NCBI RefSeq assembly: GCF_021729135.1
Contig: NZ_JAJTWW010000001.1
Span: 558,001 to 622,000 of the forward strand
Reading direction: 5' to 3'
DNA length: 64,000 nt
Origin: Brevibacterium daeguense
GTDB lineage: Bacteria > Actinomycetota > Actinomycetes > Actinomycetales > Brevibacteriaceae
The position numbers were made by a program, and so were the translations under genes. Under the pieces are notes generated by a model. That model did no database searches, was not told where the DNA came from, and saw only the letters and a list, made by a program, of their open reading frames with translations. Positions 45,950 to 55,517 of the stretch are shown one piece after another (positions within the stretch are counted from its first letter, which is position 1; every line of letters begins with the position of its first letter).

Positions 45950-46965
45950 TGGTCATGCGCGAATTCGATTCGGTGCTCCTGGACCTCGACGGGGTCGTCT
46001 ACGCCGGCCCGCACGCCGTGCCCGGCGCAGTCAGTGCACTCGACGCCCTGCTGCACGAGAACCTGCCGTACGGCTTCGTGACCAACAACGCCTCGCGCAC
46101 TGCGGCTGACATCTCCGATCAGCTCGTCGACCTGGGCCTGTCCTCCCGGCCGGAGCAGGTGGTCACGTCGGGGATCGTCGCGGCCCGAGCGCTCGGCGAG
46201 GCGCTGCCGACCGGTAGTCGCGTGCTCGTGATCGGCAGTCCCGCGCTTGCCGACCTCGTCGCCGAGGCTGGGCTGGAGCCGGTGCACCGGTTCGCGGATG
46301 AGCCCGCCGCAGTCGTGCAGGGATTCTCCAAGGAGATCGGCTGGCACCAGATCGCCGAAGCCTGCCAGGCGGTCGCCTCGGGCCTGGCATGGTGGGCGAC
46401 CAACCTCGACTTCACGATGCCCACCGATCGGGGCCTGCTGCCCGGCAACGGGGCTTTCGTGAGCATTGTGGCGGAGACCACCGGTCGTCGGCCCCAGGTT
46501 GCAGGAAAGCCGGGAGCGGCGATGCTGCGAACAGCGGCCGAGGTGATCGGGGGATCCCGGCCGATCATGGTCGGTGACCGCCTCGACACCGACATCGCCG
46601 CGGCAGTGGCGGCGGGCATCGATTCAGCGTTGGTGCTGACCGGCATCCATGATGTCCACGACGCTGTGCGCGCACCCCGAGGCCTTCGCCCGAGCCGCAT
46701 CATCGGAGTTCTGCCGGAACTGCTCGACCCGGTGCCGGAGGTCACCGTCGACGGCGACACGGCGCGCTGCGGCGAAGCGTCGGCCCACCTGCGCGAGGGC
46801 GTGCTCACCGCGGCCGGTCCCGCAGTCCAGGCGGCCAACGCGGCGCTGGCGCTCGTGGTCGAGCTCTCCGATGACGAGAGCGCGAACCTCGTGATCGCCG
46901 ATTCCGTCCCGCGGAGGACCGAGGCGGTTGTCGAAGGCGGGGCCGAGAGCGTGAGACACCGATGA
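45949..46965 (+). CDS. HAD-IIA family phosphatase
   Basis: A haloacid dehalogenase superfamily phosphatase of 338 residues, of the NagD/PGP type. Motif I is LLDLDGVVYAG with the nucleophile Asp, motif II TNNAS, and motif III/IV GKPGAAML and VGDRLDTDI. The M. tuberculosis counterpart Rv1692 in the same position has been described as a glycerol-3-phosphate phosphatase. That activity is plausible here by synteny. The ATG at 45949 overlaps the previous stop. A GTG at 45946 is an alternative. Confidence 0.9.
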   Translation: MVMREFDSVLLDLDGVVYAGPHAVPGAVSALDALLHENLPYGFVTNNASRTAADISDQLVDLGLSSRPEQVVTSGIVAARALGEALPTGSRVLVIGSPALADLVAEAGLEPVHRFADEPAAVVQGFSKEIGWHQIAEACQAVASGLAWWATNLDFTMPTDRGLLPGNGAFVSIVAETTGRRPQVAGKPGAAMLRTAAEVIGGSRPIMVGDRLDTDIAAAVAAGIDSALVLTGIHDVHDAVRAPRGLRPSRIIGVLPELLDPVPEVTVDGDTARCGEASAHLREGVLTAAGPAVQAANAALALVVELSDDESANLVIADSVPRRTEAVVEGGAESVRHR

Positions 46966-47120
46966 AGCCGGGGGGAAATCCTGCGGCGGCAGCCGGTCGG
47001 CTGCCGACCGGGCAGTGGCAGTCGCGGCTCGAAGAGCTGCGCGAGCTGCCGCCCGCCGAATCGCTGGCGGCGGCCGAGGCCCTGCTCGGAGAGCTCGAGA
47101 AGGGCCTCGACTCCCTGTGA
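46962..47120 (+). CDS. Small protein between the HAD phosphatase and tlyA
   Basis: An ORF of 52 codons coupled on both sides: its ATG overlaps the HAD stop (ATGA) and its stop overlaps the tlyA GTG (GTGA). The product has a Gly/Ala-rich N-terminus and an amphipathic helical C-terminal half (WQSRLEELRELPPAESLAA, then LLGELEKGLDSL). M. tuberculosis has a similar small gene (Rv1693) in the same place. The function is unknown. The double overlap and the helix argue that it is real. Confidence 0.8.
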   Translation: MKPGGNPAAAAGRLPTGQWQSRLEELRELPPAESLAAAEALLGELEKGLDSL

Positions 47121-47938
47121 CCCGCCTCGACGTCGCCCTGGTGGAGCGCGGACTGGTCCGCTCCAGGAACCGGGCGGTGCGCGAGATCGCAGCCGGGCGT
47201 GTGGCGGTCAACGGGTCGACTGCCCGCAAAGCCTCGGTCAGGGTCGCACCCGATGACGTCCTCGAGCTCACGAGCGCAGATCCCTGGGTGGCGCGCAGTG
47301 CACACAAACTCCTGGGCGCTCTCGGCGACTTCGGTCTCACCGACTTCCCGGCCGGCCTCGTGTGCCTCGACGCGGGAGCCTCCACCGGCGGCTTCACCCA
47401 GGTGCTGCTCGAACACGGGGCGCGCCACGTCTACGCAGTCGACGTCGGCCGCGACCAGCTCGCGCCGGAGCTGGCAGGGGACGCACGCGTCACCGACCTG
47501 TCCGGACACAACCTGCGCGAGCTCGAACCGGCGTGGTTCAGCGGTCCCCGGCCGATCGACCTCGTCGTCGCCGACGTGTCCTTCATCTCCCTGACTCTGC
47601 TCCTCGACCGCCTGCTCACGACGACACGCCCGGGTGGCCTGCTGCTGCTGATGGTCAAGCCGCAGTTCGAGCTCACCCGCTCAGCCCTCGACAAGCACGG
47701 GGTCGTCACCCGTGCCGTCGACCGCGCCGAGGCGGTCGTCTCCGTGGTCTCGGCCGTCGCCGGAGCCGGCGGTCAGCTGTTCGGCTGGACACCCTCCCGA
47801 CTGCCCGGCCCGAGCGGCAATCGGGAGTACTTCCTAGGCGTTCGCAGAGCCGGATCGGTAGGATCGGGTCCAGCGCCGGTCGACCCGACCGCGCTCATGA
47901 CCCACGTCCGCGCCCAGATCAGCCAGGAGGAATCATGA
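47117..47938 (+). CDS. tlyA: TlyA rRNA 2'-O-methyltransferase
   Basis: A 273-residue protein with an N-terminal S4 RNA-binding domain (TRLDVALVERGLVRSRNRAV, about 1-60) and a C-terminal FtsJ-like methyltransferase domain (CLDAGASTGGFTQVLLE, VVADVSFISL, LMVKPQFE). In mycobacteria TlyA methylates C1409 of 16S and C1920 of 23S rRNA, which gives sensitivity to capreomycin. The GTG at 47117 overlaps the small upstream gene. Confidence 0.95.
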   Translation: MTRLDVALVERGLVRSRNRAVREIAAGRVAVNGSTARKASVRVAPDDVLELTSADPWVARSAHKLLGALGDFGLTDFPAGLVCLDAGASTGGFTQVLLEHGARHVYAVDVGRDQLAPELAGDARVTDLSGHNLRELEPAWFSGPRPIDLVVADVSFISLTLLLDRLLTTTRPGGLLLLMVKPQFELTRSALDKHGVVTRAVDRAEAVVSVVSAVAGAGGQLFGWTPSRLPGPSGNREYFLGVRRAGSVGSGPAPVDPTALMTHVRAQISQEES

Positions 47939-48861
47939 CGCGCCGAATCGCCGTCGTCCTCCATCCCCACCGGGAGCAGGCCCGTGCCGCCGCGCTCAGC
48001 GTGTGCCGCACCCTCGACTCCGACGGCATCCGCCCGGTGATGCTCGAAACCGAATACCGCGCGCTCGTGGCCTACAACGGCATCCCCGACACCGAGATCA
48101 TCGTCGTGCCCGACGCCAGCCCCCGGTGCTCCGAGATGGACTGCGAGCTCGTCATGGTGCTCGGCGGCGACGGAACCATCCTGCGCGCCGCGGAGCGGTT
48201 CCACAGCTCCGGCGTGCCGATCATGGGCGTCAACCTCGGTCACGTGGGATTCCTCGCGGAGAGCGAACGCGACGATCTCGACGAGGCAGTCCACCGCGCC
48301 TCGGCCCGCGACTACACCGTGGAGGAGCGGATGGCGCTCGACATCTCGGTCATCGACCGGGAGACGACGATCCACCGCGCATGGGCGCTCAATGAGGCGA
48401 CCGTCGAGAAGAGCGAGGACTGCCGGATGATCGAGCTGGTGCTCGGCGTCGACTCGCGCCCGGTGTCGAGCTTCGGCTGCGACGGTGTCATCCTGGCGAC
48501 CCCGACCGGCTCGACCGCCTACGCCTTCTCCGCCGGCGGACCCATCGTCTGGCCGGAGGTCGAAGCGCTGCTCATGGTCCCGATCAGCGCCCACGCCCTC
48601 TTCGCCAAGCCGCTCGTGGTGTCCCCGAACTCGCGCCTCGGCGTGGAGTTCCTGCCCTCCGGCCAGGATGTCGGCGCCGTGCTCTGGTGCGACGGCCGGC
48701 GGGAGATCGAGATCCCGCCGGGCGCCCGCGTCGAAGCCGTCCGCTCAGCCACCTCCGTGCCCCTCGCGCGCCTCAACATGAGCCCCTTCACCGATCGCCT
48801 GGTGGCGAAATTCCAGCTGCCGGTCACCGGCTGGCGGGGACCGATGGGGACGGCCGGATGA
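47935..48861 (+). CDS. nadK: NAD kinase
   Basis: A 308-residue kinase that makes NADP from NAD with ATP or polyphosphate. GGDGT is at 77-81 (VLGGDGTILRA), NE in WALNEATVEK and the second glycine-rich motif in CDGVILATPTGSTAYAFSAGGP. The ATG at 47935 is preceded by AGGAGGAATC and overlaps the tlyA stop. Confidence 0.97.
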   Translation: MTRRIAVVLHPHREQARAAALSVCRTLDSDGIRPVMLETEYRALVAYNGIPDTEIIVVPDASPRCSEMDCELVMVLGGDGTILRAAERFHSSGVPIMGVNLGHVGFLAESERDDLDEAVHRASARDYTVEERMALDISVIDRETTIHRAWALNEATVEKSEDCRMIELVLGVDSRPVSSFGCDGVILATPTGSTAYAFSAGGPIVWPEVEALLMVPISAHALFAKPLVVSPNSRLGVEFLPSGQDVGAVLWCDGRREIEIPPGARVEAVRSATSVPLARLNMSPFTDRLVAKFQLPVTGWRGPMGTAG

Positions 48862-50615
48862 TCGTCTCTCTGGGGATCGAGAACCTCGGTGTGATCTCCG
48901 GCGCCCGGCTGGAGCTCGGACCCGGCCTGACGGTGGTGACCGGCGAGACCGGTGCCGGCAAGACGATGTTCGTCACCGCGCTCAACCTCCTGACCGGCGC
49001 ACGGGCGGACGCCCATGTGGTCCGCGCCGGCGCGCAGAAGGCGATCGTCGAGGGCGTATTCGACCTCGCAGCAGTCAGCGACTCGGTCGCCGAGCGGATC
49101 TCGGAGGCCGGGGGAGATGCCGACGAGGAGGCCATCATCGGCCGCGTCATCCCGTTGGCAGGCCGGGCGCGCGCCACCGCCGGCGGGCGGACTGTGCCCC
49201 TCGGGGTGCTCCGCGACGTCGGAGCCGAGCTCGTCAGCATGCACGGCCAATCCGAGCAGATCACCCTGCGCAGCCCCGCCAAGCAGCGCGAACTCCTCGA
49301 CACCTATGCCGGCACCCCGCTGGCCGAGGCGCTCGCGGACTACCAGCAGGCGCATTCCGCATGGCGCGAGCTGCAGGCCAAGCACGAACGCCTGCTCACC
49401 ACCGTCCAGGAGCGCGCCGAGCGCACCGCCTTCCTCACTGTCAGCCTCGAGGCGATCGACGCGGTGCGCCCGCTGCCCGGCGAGGACACCGAGCTCAAGG
49501 CGCTTGCCGCGCGGCTGGGAGCGGCCGAGGACCTCAAGGCCGCCGTCTCCGCCGCCCATGACCTGCTGGTCGGCAGCGACTGGGACGAGACCGCGAACGC
49601 CGCCGATCTGATCAACCGCGCCGCCGCGGAGGTCGGCCGCGCCGCTGCCGTCGACGACTCGCTGACCGCCCTGACCGCGGCGGTCACCGACGCCGGGCTG
49701 CGGCTGTCCGACACCGCCGCCGAGCTGTCGGCCTACCTGCAGGAGTTCGACGATCTCGGAGACATGTCGCTGGAGGACGCCGAGGCGCGGCGGGCCGAGC
49801 TCGGATCGCTGGCCGCATTCGGAGTCGACGTCGAAGCGGTCCTCGATTTCGAGCAGCGGGCCGGGCAGGAGCTGCTGGAGCTGCAGAACTCCGAGACCTC
49901 CCTGGCGGACATGGACGAGCGGGTCGGCCGAGCCGAGGATCAGGTCCGCGAGACCGGGAACCGTCTCATGGAGATCCGGCGCACAGCCGCCGCGGCCTTC
50001 GCCGCGGCGGTGTCCGCGGAGCTCTCGGCCCTGTCCATGCCGCGGGCCCGCATCGTGTTCGAGATCAGCCCGGCCGCACCGCATGCCCTGGGAGCCGACT
50101 CGGTCCGCATGCTGTTCAGCGCCCACGACGCCTCGCAGCCGGGTGACATCGGCCGCCTGGCCTCCGGCGGCGAGCTGTCCCGGGTGATGCTCGCGATCGA
50201 GGTCGTCAAGGCGGAGCGTCTGACGTTCCCGACCTTCGTGTTCGACGAGGTCGATGCCGGGGTCGGCGGCAAGGCCGCGATCGAGATCGGTCGCCGCCTG
50301 GCGCTGCTGGCCCAGCACTCGCAGGTCATCGTCGTCACCCACCTCGCGCAGGTCGCCGCATGGGCGGACCAGCACCTCACGGTCGTCAAGGACGACCGTG
50401 AGGGCGGCGCGGTCTCCGGGGTGGACTCCCTCGACCACGACGGGCGGATCATGGAACTCGCGCGGATGCTGGGCGGCATGGCCGACTCCGGCACCGCGCG
50501 CGCCCACGCCGCCGAACTCCTTCAGACCTCGGCCGAGGAGAAGGCTGAGTTCGCCTCGGGCCGGCCGCGCGCAGAGCTGGCGGGCAGTCGGCGTGGAAGA
50601 ATGGGTGCACCATGA
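48858..50615 (+). CDS. recN: DNA repair protein RecN
   Basis: An SMC-like ATPase of 585 residues for double-strand break repair. Walker A is GETGAGKT (29-36), long coiled coils occupy the middle (about 150-400), the ABC signature lies in LASGGELSRVMLA and Walker B in FVFDEVDAGVGG. It is coupled to nadK (ATGA) and to steA (ATGA). RecN is SOS-controlled in many bacteria. No LexA box was seen at this internal operon position. Confidence 0.97.
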   Translation: MIVSLGIENLGVISGARLELGPGLTVVTGETGAGKTMFVTALNLLTGARADAHVVRAGAQKAIVEGVFDLAAVSDSVAERISEAGGDADEEAIIGRVIPLAGRARATAGGRTVPLGVLRDVGAELVSMHGQSEQITLRSPAKQRELLDTYAGTPLAEALADYQQAHSAWRELQAKHERLLTTVQERAERTAFLTVSLEAIDAVRPLPGEDTELKALAARLGAAEDLKAAVSAAHDLLVGSDWDETANAADLINRAAAEVGRAAAVDDSLTALTAAVTDAGLRLSDTAAELSAYLQEFDDLGDMSLEDAEARRAELGSLAAFGVDVEAVLDFEQRAGQELLELQNSETSLADMDERVGRAEDQVRETGNRLMEIRRTAAAAFAAAVSAELSALSMPRARIVFEISPAAPHALGADSVRMLFSAHDASQPGDIGRLASGGELSRVMLAIEVVKAERLTFPTFVFDEVDAGVGGKAAIEIGRRLALLAQHSQVIVVTHLAQVAAWADQHLTVVKDDREGGAVSGVDSLDHDGRIMELARMLGGMADSGTARAHAAELLQTSAEEKAEFASGRPRAELAGSRRGRMGAP

Positions 50616-51862
50616 AGCTGCGCAGAGGCCGAGAGACCATCCCCACCGAAATCGTCATCGGACCAGCGGTGGCCCGCCCGGACCGCAGGACAAAGGACCT
50701 CGCCCAGCGCCTGCAGCCCGGTGAGATCGCGGTGATCCGGCACACCGACATCGATCGCGTGGCGGCCGAATCCCTCGTCGAACGCCGGCCAGCCGCTGTC
50801 GTCAACGCCTCGCAGTCGATCTCCGGGCGCTACCCCAACCTGGGGCCGGCGATCATCGTCGAAGCGGGCATCCCGCTGATCGACGACGTGGGAGATGAGG
50901 TTCTCGACCTCATCGCCGACGGTGAGGAGCTGACCCTGCGCGACGGCGAGCTGCTGCGCGGTGACGAACTGATCGCCTCCGGACGGGTGCACACCGCCGC
51001 CAGCATCGAAGAGGCCATGGAGGGCGCGCAGGCGGGGATGATGAGCGTCCTCGTCGACTTCGTCGACAACACCATCGAGTACATCCGCAAGGACTCCGAT
51101 CTGCTCGAGGAGGAGATCGTCGTCCCCCATGTGCGGACCGACTTCACCGGCCGGCACGCCCTCATCGTCGTGCGCGGCTACCACTACAAAGAAGACCTCG
51201 CGATGCTCAAGACCTACATCCGCGAGTACCGGCCCGTGCTCATCGGCGTCGACGGGGGAGCCGACGCCATCCTCGAAGCAGGCCATACCCCGAACATGAT
51301 CGTCGGGGACATGGACTCGGTGTCTGATGCGGCGCTCACCTCGGGTGCCGAGCTCGTCGTCCACGCCTACCGCAATGGCCGGGCACCGGGCGTCGAGCGC
51401 CTCAAGGAGCTCGACCTCGAATGCGTGCTGTTCCCCGCCTCGGGCACCAGTGAGGACATCGCCATGCTGCTCGCTGACGACAAGGGCGCCGAGCTCATCG
51501 TCGCCGTCGGCACTCACGACACGGTCATCGAATTCCTCGACAAGGGCCGCCGGGGGATGGCCTCGACCTTCCTCACCCGCCTGCGGGTCGGCTCGAAGCT
51601 CATCGATGCCAAGGGCGTCTCGCTGCTGTACCGCCAGCGGATCTCCAACTGGCAGCTCACCGTCCTCGCGCTGGCCGGACTGCTGGCGCTGTTCGTCGCG
51701 GTGTCCGCGACCTCCGCAGGCCAGACCTTCTTCGGCCTGATCGGAGCTCAGTTCGACGGCATGGTCCAATGGTTCCAGTCCCTCTTCGGCTCGCGCCCGG
51801 CGATCGACGAGTCCGCCGGCGCTCCGGTGCTCCCCTGGATGCAAGGAAAACAGCTCACGTGA
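50612..51862 (+). CDS. steA: Cell-separation protein SteA
   Basis: A 416-residue protein related to corynebacterial SteA, described there as a cytokinetic-ring factor that works with SteB and RipA in daughter cell separation. The cytoplasmic domain resembles thiamine pyrophosphokinase catalytic folds (VLIGVDGGADAILEAGHTPNMIVGDMDSV). One transmembrane helix lies at about 347-368 (WQLTVLALAGLLALFVAVSA), with a short outer tail. It overlaps recN and is overlapped by steB. Confidence 0.9.
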   Translation: MKLRRGRETIPTEIVIGPAVARPDRRTKDLAQRLQPGEIAVIRHTDIDRVAAESLVERRPAAVVNASQSISGRYPNLGPAIIVEAGIPLIDDVGDEVLDLIADGEELTLRDGELLRGDELIASGRVHTAASIEEAMEGAQAGMMSVLVDFVDNTIEYIRKDSDLLEEEIVVPHVRTDFTGRHALIVVRGYHYKEDLAMLKTYIREYRPVLIGVDGGADAILEAGHTPNMIVGDMDSVSDAALTSGAELVVHAYRNGRAPGVERLKELDLECVLFPASGTSEDIAMLLADDKGAELIVAVGTHDTVIEFLDKGRRGMASTFLTRLRVGSKLIDAKGVSLLYRQRISNWQLTVLALAGLLALFVAVSATSAGQTFFGLIGAQFDGMVQWFQSLFGSRPAIDESAGAPVLPWMQGKQLT

Positions 51863-52875
51863 TCGACTTCCGCTACCATCTCGTCTCCCTCATCTCGGTC
51901 TTCCTCGCATTGGCCGTGGGCATCGTGCTCGGCGCGGGACCCCTGAAAGAGCCGATCGGCGACTCGCTCCAGAGCCAGGTCGAGGCGCTGCGCTCCGATC
52001 GCGACGGGCTGCGCGTCGAGCTCGAAGCTGCGCAGGGGGATGCCGAGCGGCTCAGCGAGTACGTCGTCGCCTCGGCTCCCGAGCTGTTGGCGGACACCCT
52101 GCCGGATACCTCGGTGACGCTGGTGGCCGGGCCCGGCGGCAGCGCCGACACGGTGACCGCCCTCAAGGACCGCTTCGAGGAGTCGGGAGCGAGCATCGCC
52201 ACCGAGCTGCAGCTGTCCGAGAACGCGCTCGACCCGACCGACAGCGCCGAACTGCTCGAGTCGCTGCGCGAGGTCGATCCGACGCTGCCGGCGGGTGACG
52301 GCGACGCCCTCGTCCAGGCGCTGACGAAGGCGCTGGCGGCCGGAACGGGACAGGAGCCGGGCGGACCGGCCGCCACCGGCGAGCCGACTGACGACAGCGC
52401 CGAAGCGCCGGGCACGCCGCCGGCCGAGGACGCGTCGGAGGGCTACTCCCAGGATCAGGCGGCGCAGGTCATCGAGGTCCTCTCGGCCGCCGGCAGGATC
52501 AGCGGCGGTCGCTACTCGGCCGCGGACAGCGTTGTCCTGGTGGCGCCGGTCGTGCCGGACCCGCCGGCCGACGGCCAGCCCACCGCAACCCCGACCCCGG
52601 AGTCGGCCGAGCAGGACACCGCGTACGTGGACCTGTCGACGGGTCTGGCGCAGCGCATCCCGACCGTCGTGACCGGCACCACCGCCTCGGCCGAGCGCGG
52701 ACTGGTCGCAGCCCTGCGCGAGGCGGAGTCCGCCGTGAGCACCGTGGACGGTCTGGAGCTCGCCGCCGGCCCCGTGATCACAGCTGTGACCGTCGAGGAG
52801 ACCATCGCCGGTTCGCCGGGCGCCTTCGGGTTCGCCGGCAATGCGCAGGCCGTGCTGCCGGGGGTCCAGGAGTGA
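51859..52875 (+). CDS. steB: SteB/MctB-type membrane protein (DUF3186)
   Basis: A 338-residue protein with an N-terminal membrane helix (LVSLISVFLALAVGIVLGAG, about 8-27), a coiled-coil stretch (about 34-62) and a periplasmic-side domain interrupted by an Ala/Pro/Glu-rich segment (about 155-200). Homologues are SteB of Corynebacterium (cell separation) and M. tuberculosis Rv1698/MctB (proposed copper export channel). Pairing with steA favours the separation role. GTG start overlapping the steA stop. Confidence 0.88.
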   Translation: MIDFRYHLVSLISVFLALAVGIVLGAGPLKEPIGDSLQSQVEALRSDRDGLRVELEAAQGDAERLSEYVVASAPELLADTLPDTSVTLVAGPGGSADTVTALKDRFEESGASIATELQLSENALDPTDSAELLESLREVDPTLPAGDGDALVQALTKALAAGTGQEPGGPAATGEPTDDSAEAPGTPPAEDASEGYSQDQAAQVIEVLSAAGRISGGRYSAADSVVLVAPVVPDPPADGQPTATPTPESAEQDTAYVDLSTGLAQRIPTVVTGTTASAERGLVAALREAESAVSTVDGLELAAGPVITAVTVEETIAGSPGAFGFAGNAQAVLPGVQE

Positions 52876-53729
52876 TCCGGACGATCGTCCTCACCGCTGT
52901 CGCCGCCGCCGGCGGCTGGGGCGTGACCCGCGCAGTGCTCGCCGGCCGGGGCGTCATCGACCGGCGCGGGCGCCTCGACCGCACCAATCACGCCGGCTCG
53001 ACGGTCTCGCTCATCGAGGGCCCCGCCGTCGCCGCCGGACTAACCACCGCCGCGGTGCTCGTCGCCGCTCCGTCGCACCGGACTGCGGCCGTGACCGCGA
53101 CCGCGGTCTCCGGCATCCTCGGATTCGTCGACGACGTCGCCGAATCCGGGTCCGCGAAGGGCCTCAGAGGGCACCTCGGCGCTCTTGCGCGGGGTGAGAT
53201 CACGACCGGCGCGCTCAAGGTGATCGGCATTCCGGCGGCGGCGCTGCTGGCGGCCGGAGTCGGCCGGCGCCCGGAGCCGCTGGGCGGTTCGGCAGCGCTG
53301 GGCGCTCTCACGGATACGGTGCTGGCCGCCGGCGTCATCGCCGGGACCGCCAACCTGCTCAACCTCCTCGATCTGCGGCCCGGGAGAGCTCTCAAAGCGG
53401 GACTGCTCGCGCTCGCGATCGGCGAATCGTCCCCGCGCACCGGCACCGTGCTCACCGGCGGCGCGCTCGGTGTCATCGCCGCAGCCTGGCCCGACGACCT
53501 CGCCGGGTCCTCGATGCTCGGCGACACCGGGGCCAACGCCCTCGGCGCCTATCTGGGAACGCGGTACGCACTGTCTGCCTCGCGTCCGCGCCTGGCCCTG
53601 GAGCTGACGCTGCTGGGCGCCCTCACGCTGGCCAGCGAGAAGGTCTCCTTCACCGCCGTCATCGCGCGGACTCCGGTCCTGCGCGAGCTCGACGCCTGGG
53701 GACGCCCCGCGGCGCTCGTCTCGCCGTGA
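52872..53729 (+). CDS. Small MraY/WecA-like (PNPT family) integral membrane protein
   Basis: A 285-residue membrane protein with about eight hydrophobic segments. Three motifs line up with polyprenyl-phosphate N-acetylhexosamine-1-phosphate transferases: GFVDD (84-88) for the paired aspartates, NLLNLLDLRPG (161-171) for the N-x2-N-x2-D loop and MLGDTGANALGAYLG (about 215-229, D218) for GDTGS. It is shorter than MraY (about 360) and lacks the HHH/HxxxR region. It might prime a lipid-linked glycan. GTG start overlapping steB. GTGA overlap with the flippase gene. Confidence 0.7.
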   Translation: MIRTIVLTAVAAAGGWGVTRAVLAGRGVIDRRGRLDRTNHAGSTVSLIEGPAVAAGLTTAAVLVAAPSHRTAAVTATAVSGILGFVDDVAESGSAKGLRGHLGALARGEITTGALKVIGIPAAALLAAGVGRRPEPLGGSAALGALTDTVLAAGVIAGTANLLNLLDLRPGRALKAGLLALAIGESSPRTGTVLTGGALGVIAAAWPDDLAGSSMLGDTGANALGAYLGTRYALSASRPRLALELTLLGALTLASEKVSFTAVIARTPVLRELDAWGRPAALVSP

Positions 53730-55345
53730 CGCCGCGCTGGCTGCGCCTCCTGGCCAGCGCCGCGCTGGCGGTCTCCATCGTGACCATGCTGTCGCGGCTC
53801 GTGGGATTCGCCCGGTGGCTGGTGTTCTCGCCCACCGTCGGCGCAGGTGCTGTGGGCACCGCCTACCAATCCGCCAATCAGGTCCCGAACATCCTCTTCG
53901 AGGTCGTCGCCGGCGGCGCGCTGGCCGGCTCCGTCGTCCCCCTGCTCGCCGCACCGTTGGCCCGCGGCGACATCCGCGAGGTGTCCCGGATCGCCTCGGC
54001 TCTGCTGACCTGGGCCGTCACGCTGACGCTGCCGCTGACCGTGCTGGTCGCAGTCTTCCACCAGCCGCTCGCCGAGCTGCTGGTGTCGCCGGATTCGGGC
54101 ACCGGCGCGCTGGCCGGGCGCTTCCTGCTGATGTTCTCCCCGCAGCTGGTGCTCTACGCGATCGGCGCGGTCCTCACCGGTGTCCTGCAGGCCCACCGGA
54201 GGTTCCTGTGGCCGGCGTTCGTGCCGCTGCTGTCGAGCCTCGTCGTGATCGCCACCTACTTCGCCTACGGTGCAATGGCGACCGACACCGATTCCGCTGC
54301 GCCGAGCGCGCTGGCGGTCCTCGGCTGGGGCACGACTGCGGGCGTGGCGATGCTGGCCCTGCCCTTGGCGCTGCCGACGGCTCGCACCGGCGTCCGCCTG
54401 CGGGTGACGTGGCGCTTCCCGGTCGGGGTCGCCTCGCGCGCGGGCCGGTTGGCCGCGGCCGGGATGACAGCGCTGGTCGCCCAGCAGATCGCGGTCCTCG
54501 TCACCCTCGTGATCTCCAACCGAGTGGGCGGCACCGGCGTATTCGTCGTCTTCAGCTACATCCAGGCGGTCTATCTGCTGCCCTACGCCGTGCTGGCCGT
54601 GCCGATCGTGACCGTGGTGTTTCCGCGGCTCAGCCGTCAGGTCGCAGAGAAGTCCTCCGAGGTCACATCGACGGTGAGCACCACCACTGGCGCGATCATC
54701 CGGGTCGGCGTGCTCGGGGCCGTGATCCTCATCGCCGCGGCCCATCCGCTGCAGGTGTTCTTCAGCTCGTTCGACGCGGCTTCCGGCAGCTCCGAGGTTC
54801 CCTTCGACGCGATGGCCGCCGGCATCATGCTGATTGCCCTTGCCGTACCAGGGTGGTGCATGGTCGCGTGGGCCTCGCGGGTCTTCTACGCGGTGGAGCG
54901 CTCCCGCTACGCCGCGATCGGGACCACCACAGGCTGGGTGCTCGTGTCGCTCACGGTCGTCATCGGCGCCGGGTTCGTGCCTGCGGAGGGTCGCAGCACT
55001 GCGACGCTGCTCCTCGTGTGCGGCGCCTATGCTGTCGGCATGACCGCCGCCGGGGTCGTGCTGCTCATCCTGGTGCGGCGGGCGGCCGGACCCGAGGCGG
55101 TCGCCGGCCTGGCGGTCGGCGTGCTGATCACCTCCCTCCTCGGGGCGGCTGTCGCCTGGGGAAGCGCCGCGCTCTCGCAGCTCCTGCTCTCCGTGCTCTC
55201 GGAGGTGCCGATCCTGCTCGGAGCGGTGCTTTCCGGGATCGGCGCCGCCCTGGCCGGTGCCGCCGTGATGATCGGCGCGCTGCTCGCATTCGACCGGCGG
55301 CTGATCGCCCGCACGCTGGAACTGGCTTCCGGCCGGGGCATGTGA
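53726..55345 (+). CDS. MurJ/MVF-family lipid flippase
   Basis: A polytopic membrane protein of 539 residues with about 14 predicted helices. The N-terminal pattern MLSRLVGFARWLVFSPTVGAGAVGTAYQSANQVPNILFEVVAGGALAGSV (two adjoining segments) is typical of MurJ. The family flips lipid II or related polyprenyl-linked sugars. Actinobacteria often have a second MurJ near the dnaA region, so this one may serve another glycan. It is coupled to the PNPT-like gene by GTGA overlap. Confidence 0.88.
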   Translation: MTPRWLRLLASAALAVSIVTMLSRLVGFARWLVFSPTVGAGAVGTAYQSANQVPNILFEVVAGGALAGSVVPLLAAPLARGDIREVSRIASALLTWAVTLTLPLTVLVAVFHQPLAELLVSPDSGTGALAGRFLLMFSPQLVLYAIGAVLTGVLQAHRRFLWPAFVPLLSSLVVIATYFAYGAMATDTDSAAPSALAVLGWGTTAGVAMLALPLALPTARTGVRLRVTWRFPVGVASRAGRLAAAGMTALVAQQIAVLVTLVISNRVGGTGVFVVFSYIQAVYLLPYAVLAVPIVTVVFPRLSRQVAEKSSEVTSTVSTTTGAIIRVGVLGAVILIAAAHPLQVFFSSFDAASGSSEVPFDAMAAGIMLIALAVPGWCMVAWASRVFYAVERSRYAAIGTTTGWVLVSLTVVIGAGFVPAEGRSTATLLLVCGAYAVGMTAAGVVLLILVRRAAGPEAVAGLAVGVLITSLLGAAVAWGSAALSQLLLSVLSEVPILLGAVLSGIGAALAGAAVMIGALLAFDRRLIARTLELASGRGM

Positions 55346-55476
55346 CCGCCTCGCCGGCCGGGCCCCGCGATCGCCTCATCGGTTTCCGCCTGGACCCTTG
55401 TCCGCCTCGGGCAGGGGGAAGCTCACCGCAGCATTCGAACGAGGACGACCAGCACTCGGGGGGGGTGAGAATTGGA

Positions 55477-55482
55477 TAGGCT
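55477..55482 (+). promoter_or_regulatory. Candidate -10 box for the first GT4 gene
   Basis: TAGGCT lies 35 nt before the GTG at 55518, downstream of a G-tract (CTCGGGGGGGGTGAG). The 172-bp gap after the flippase gene suggests a separate promoter. Confidence 0.4.
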
Positions 55483-55517
55483 GGAGACCTGAGGACGATC
55501 GGACGAGAGGAGCTCCC

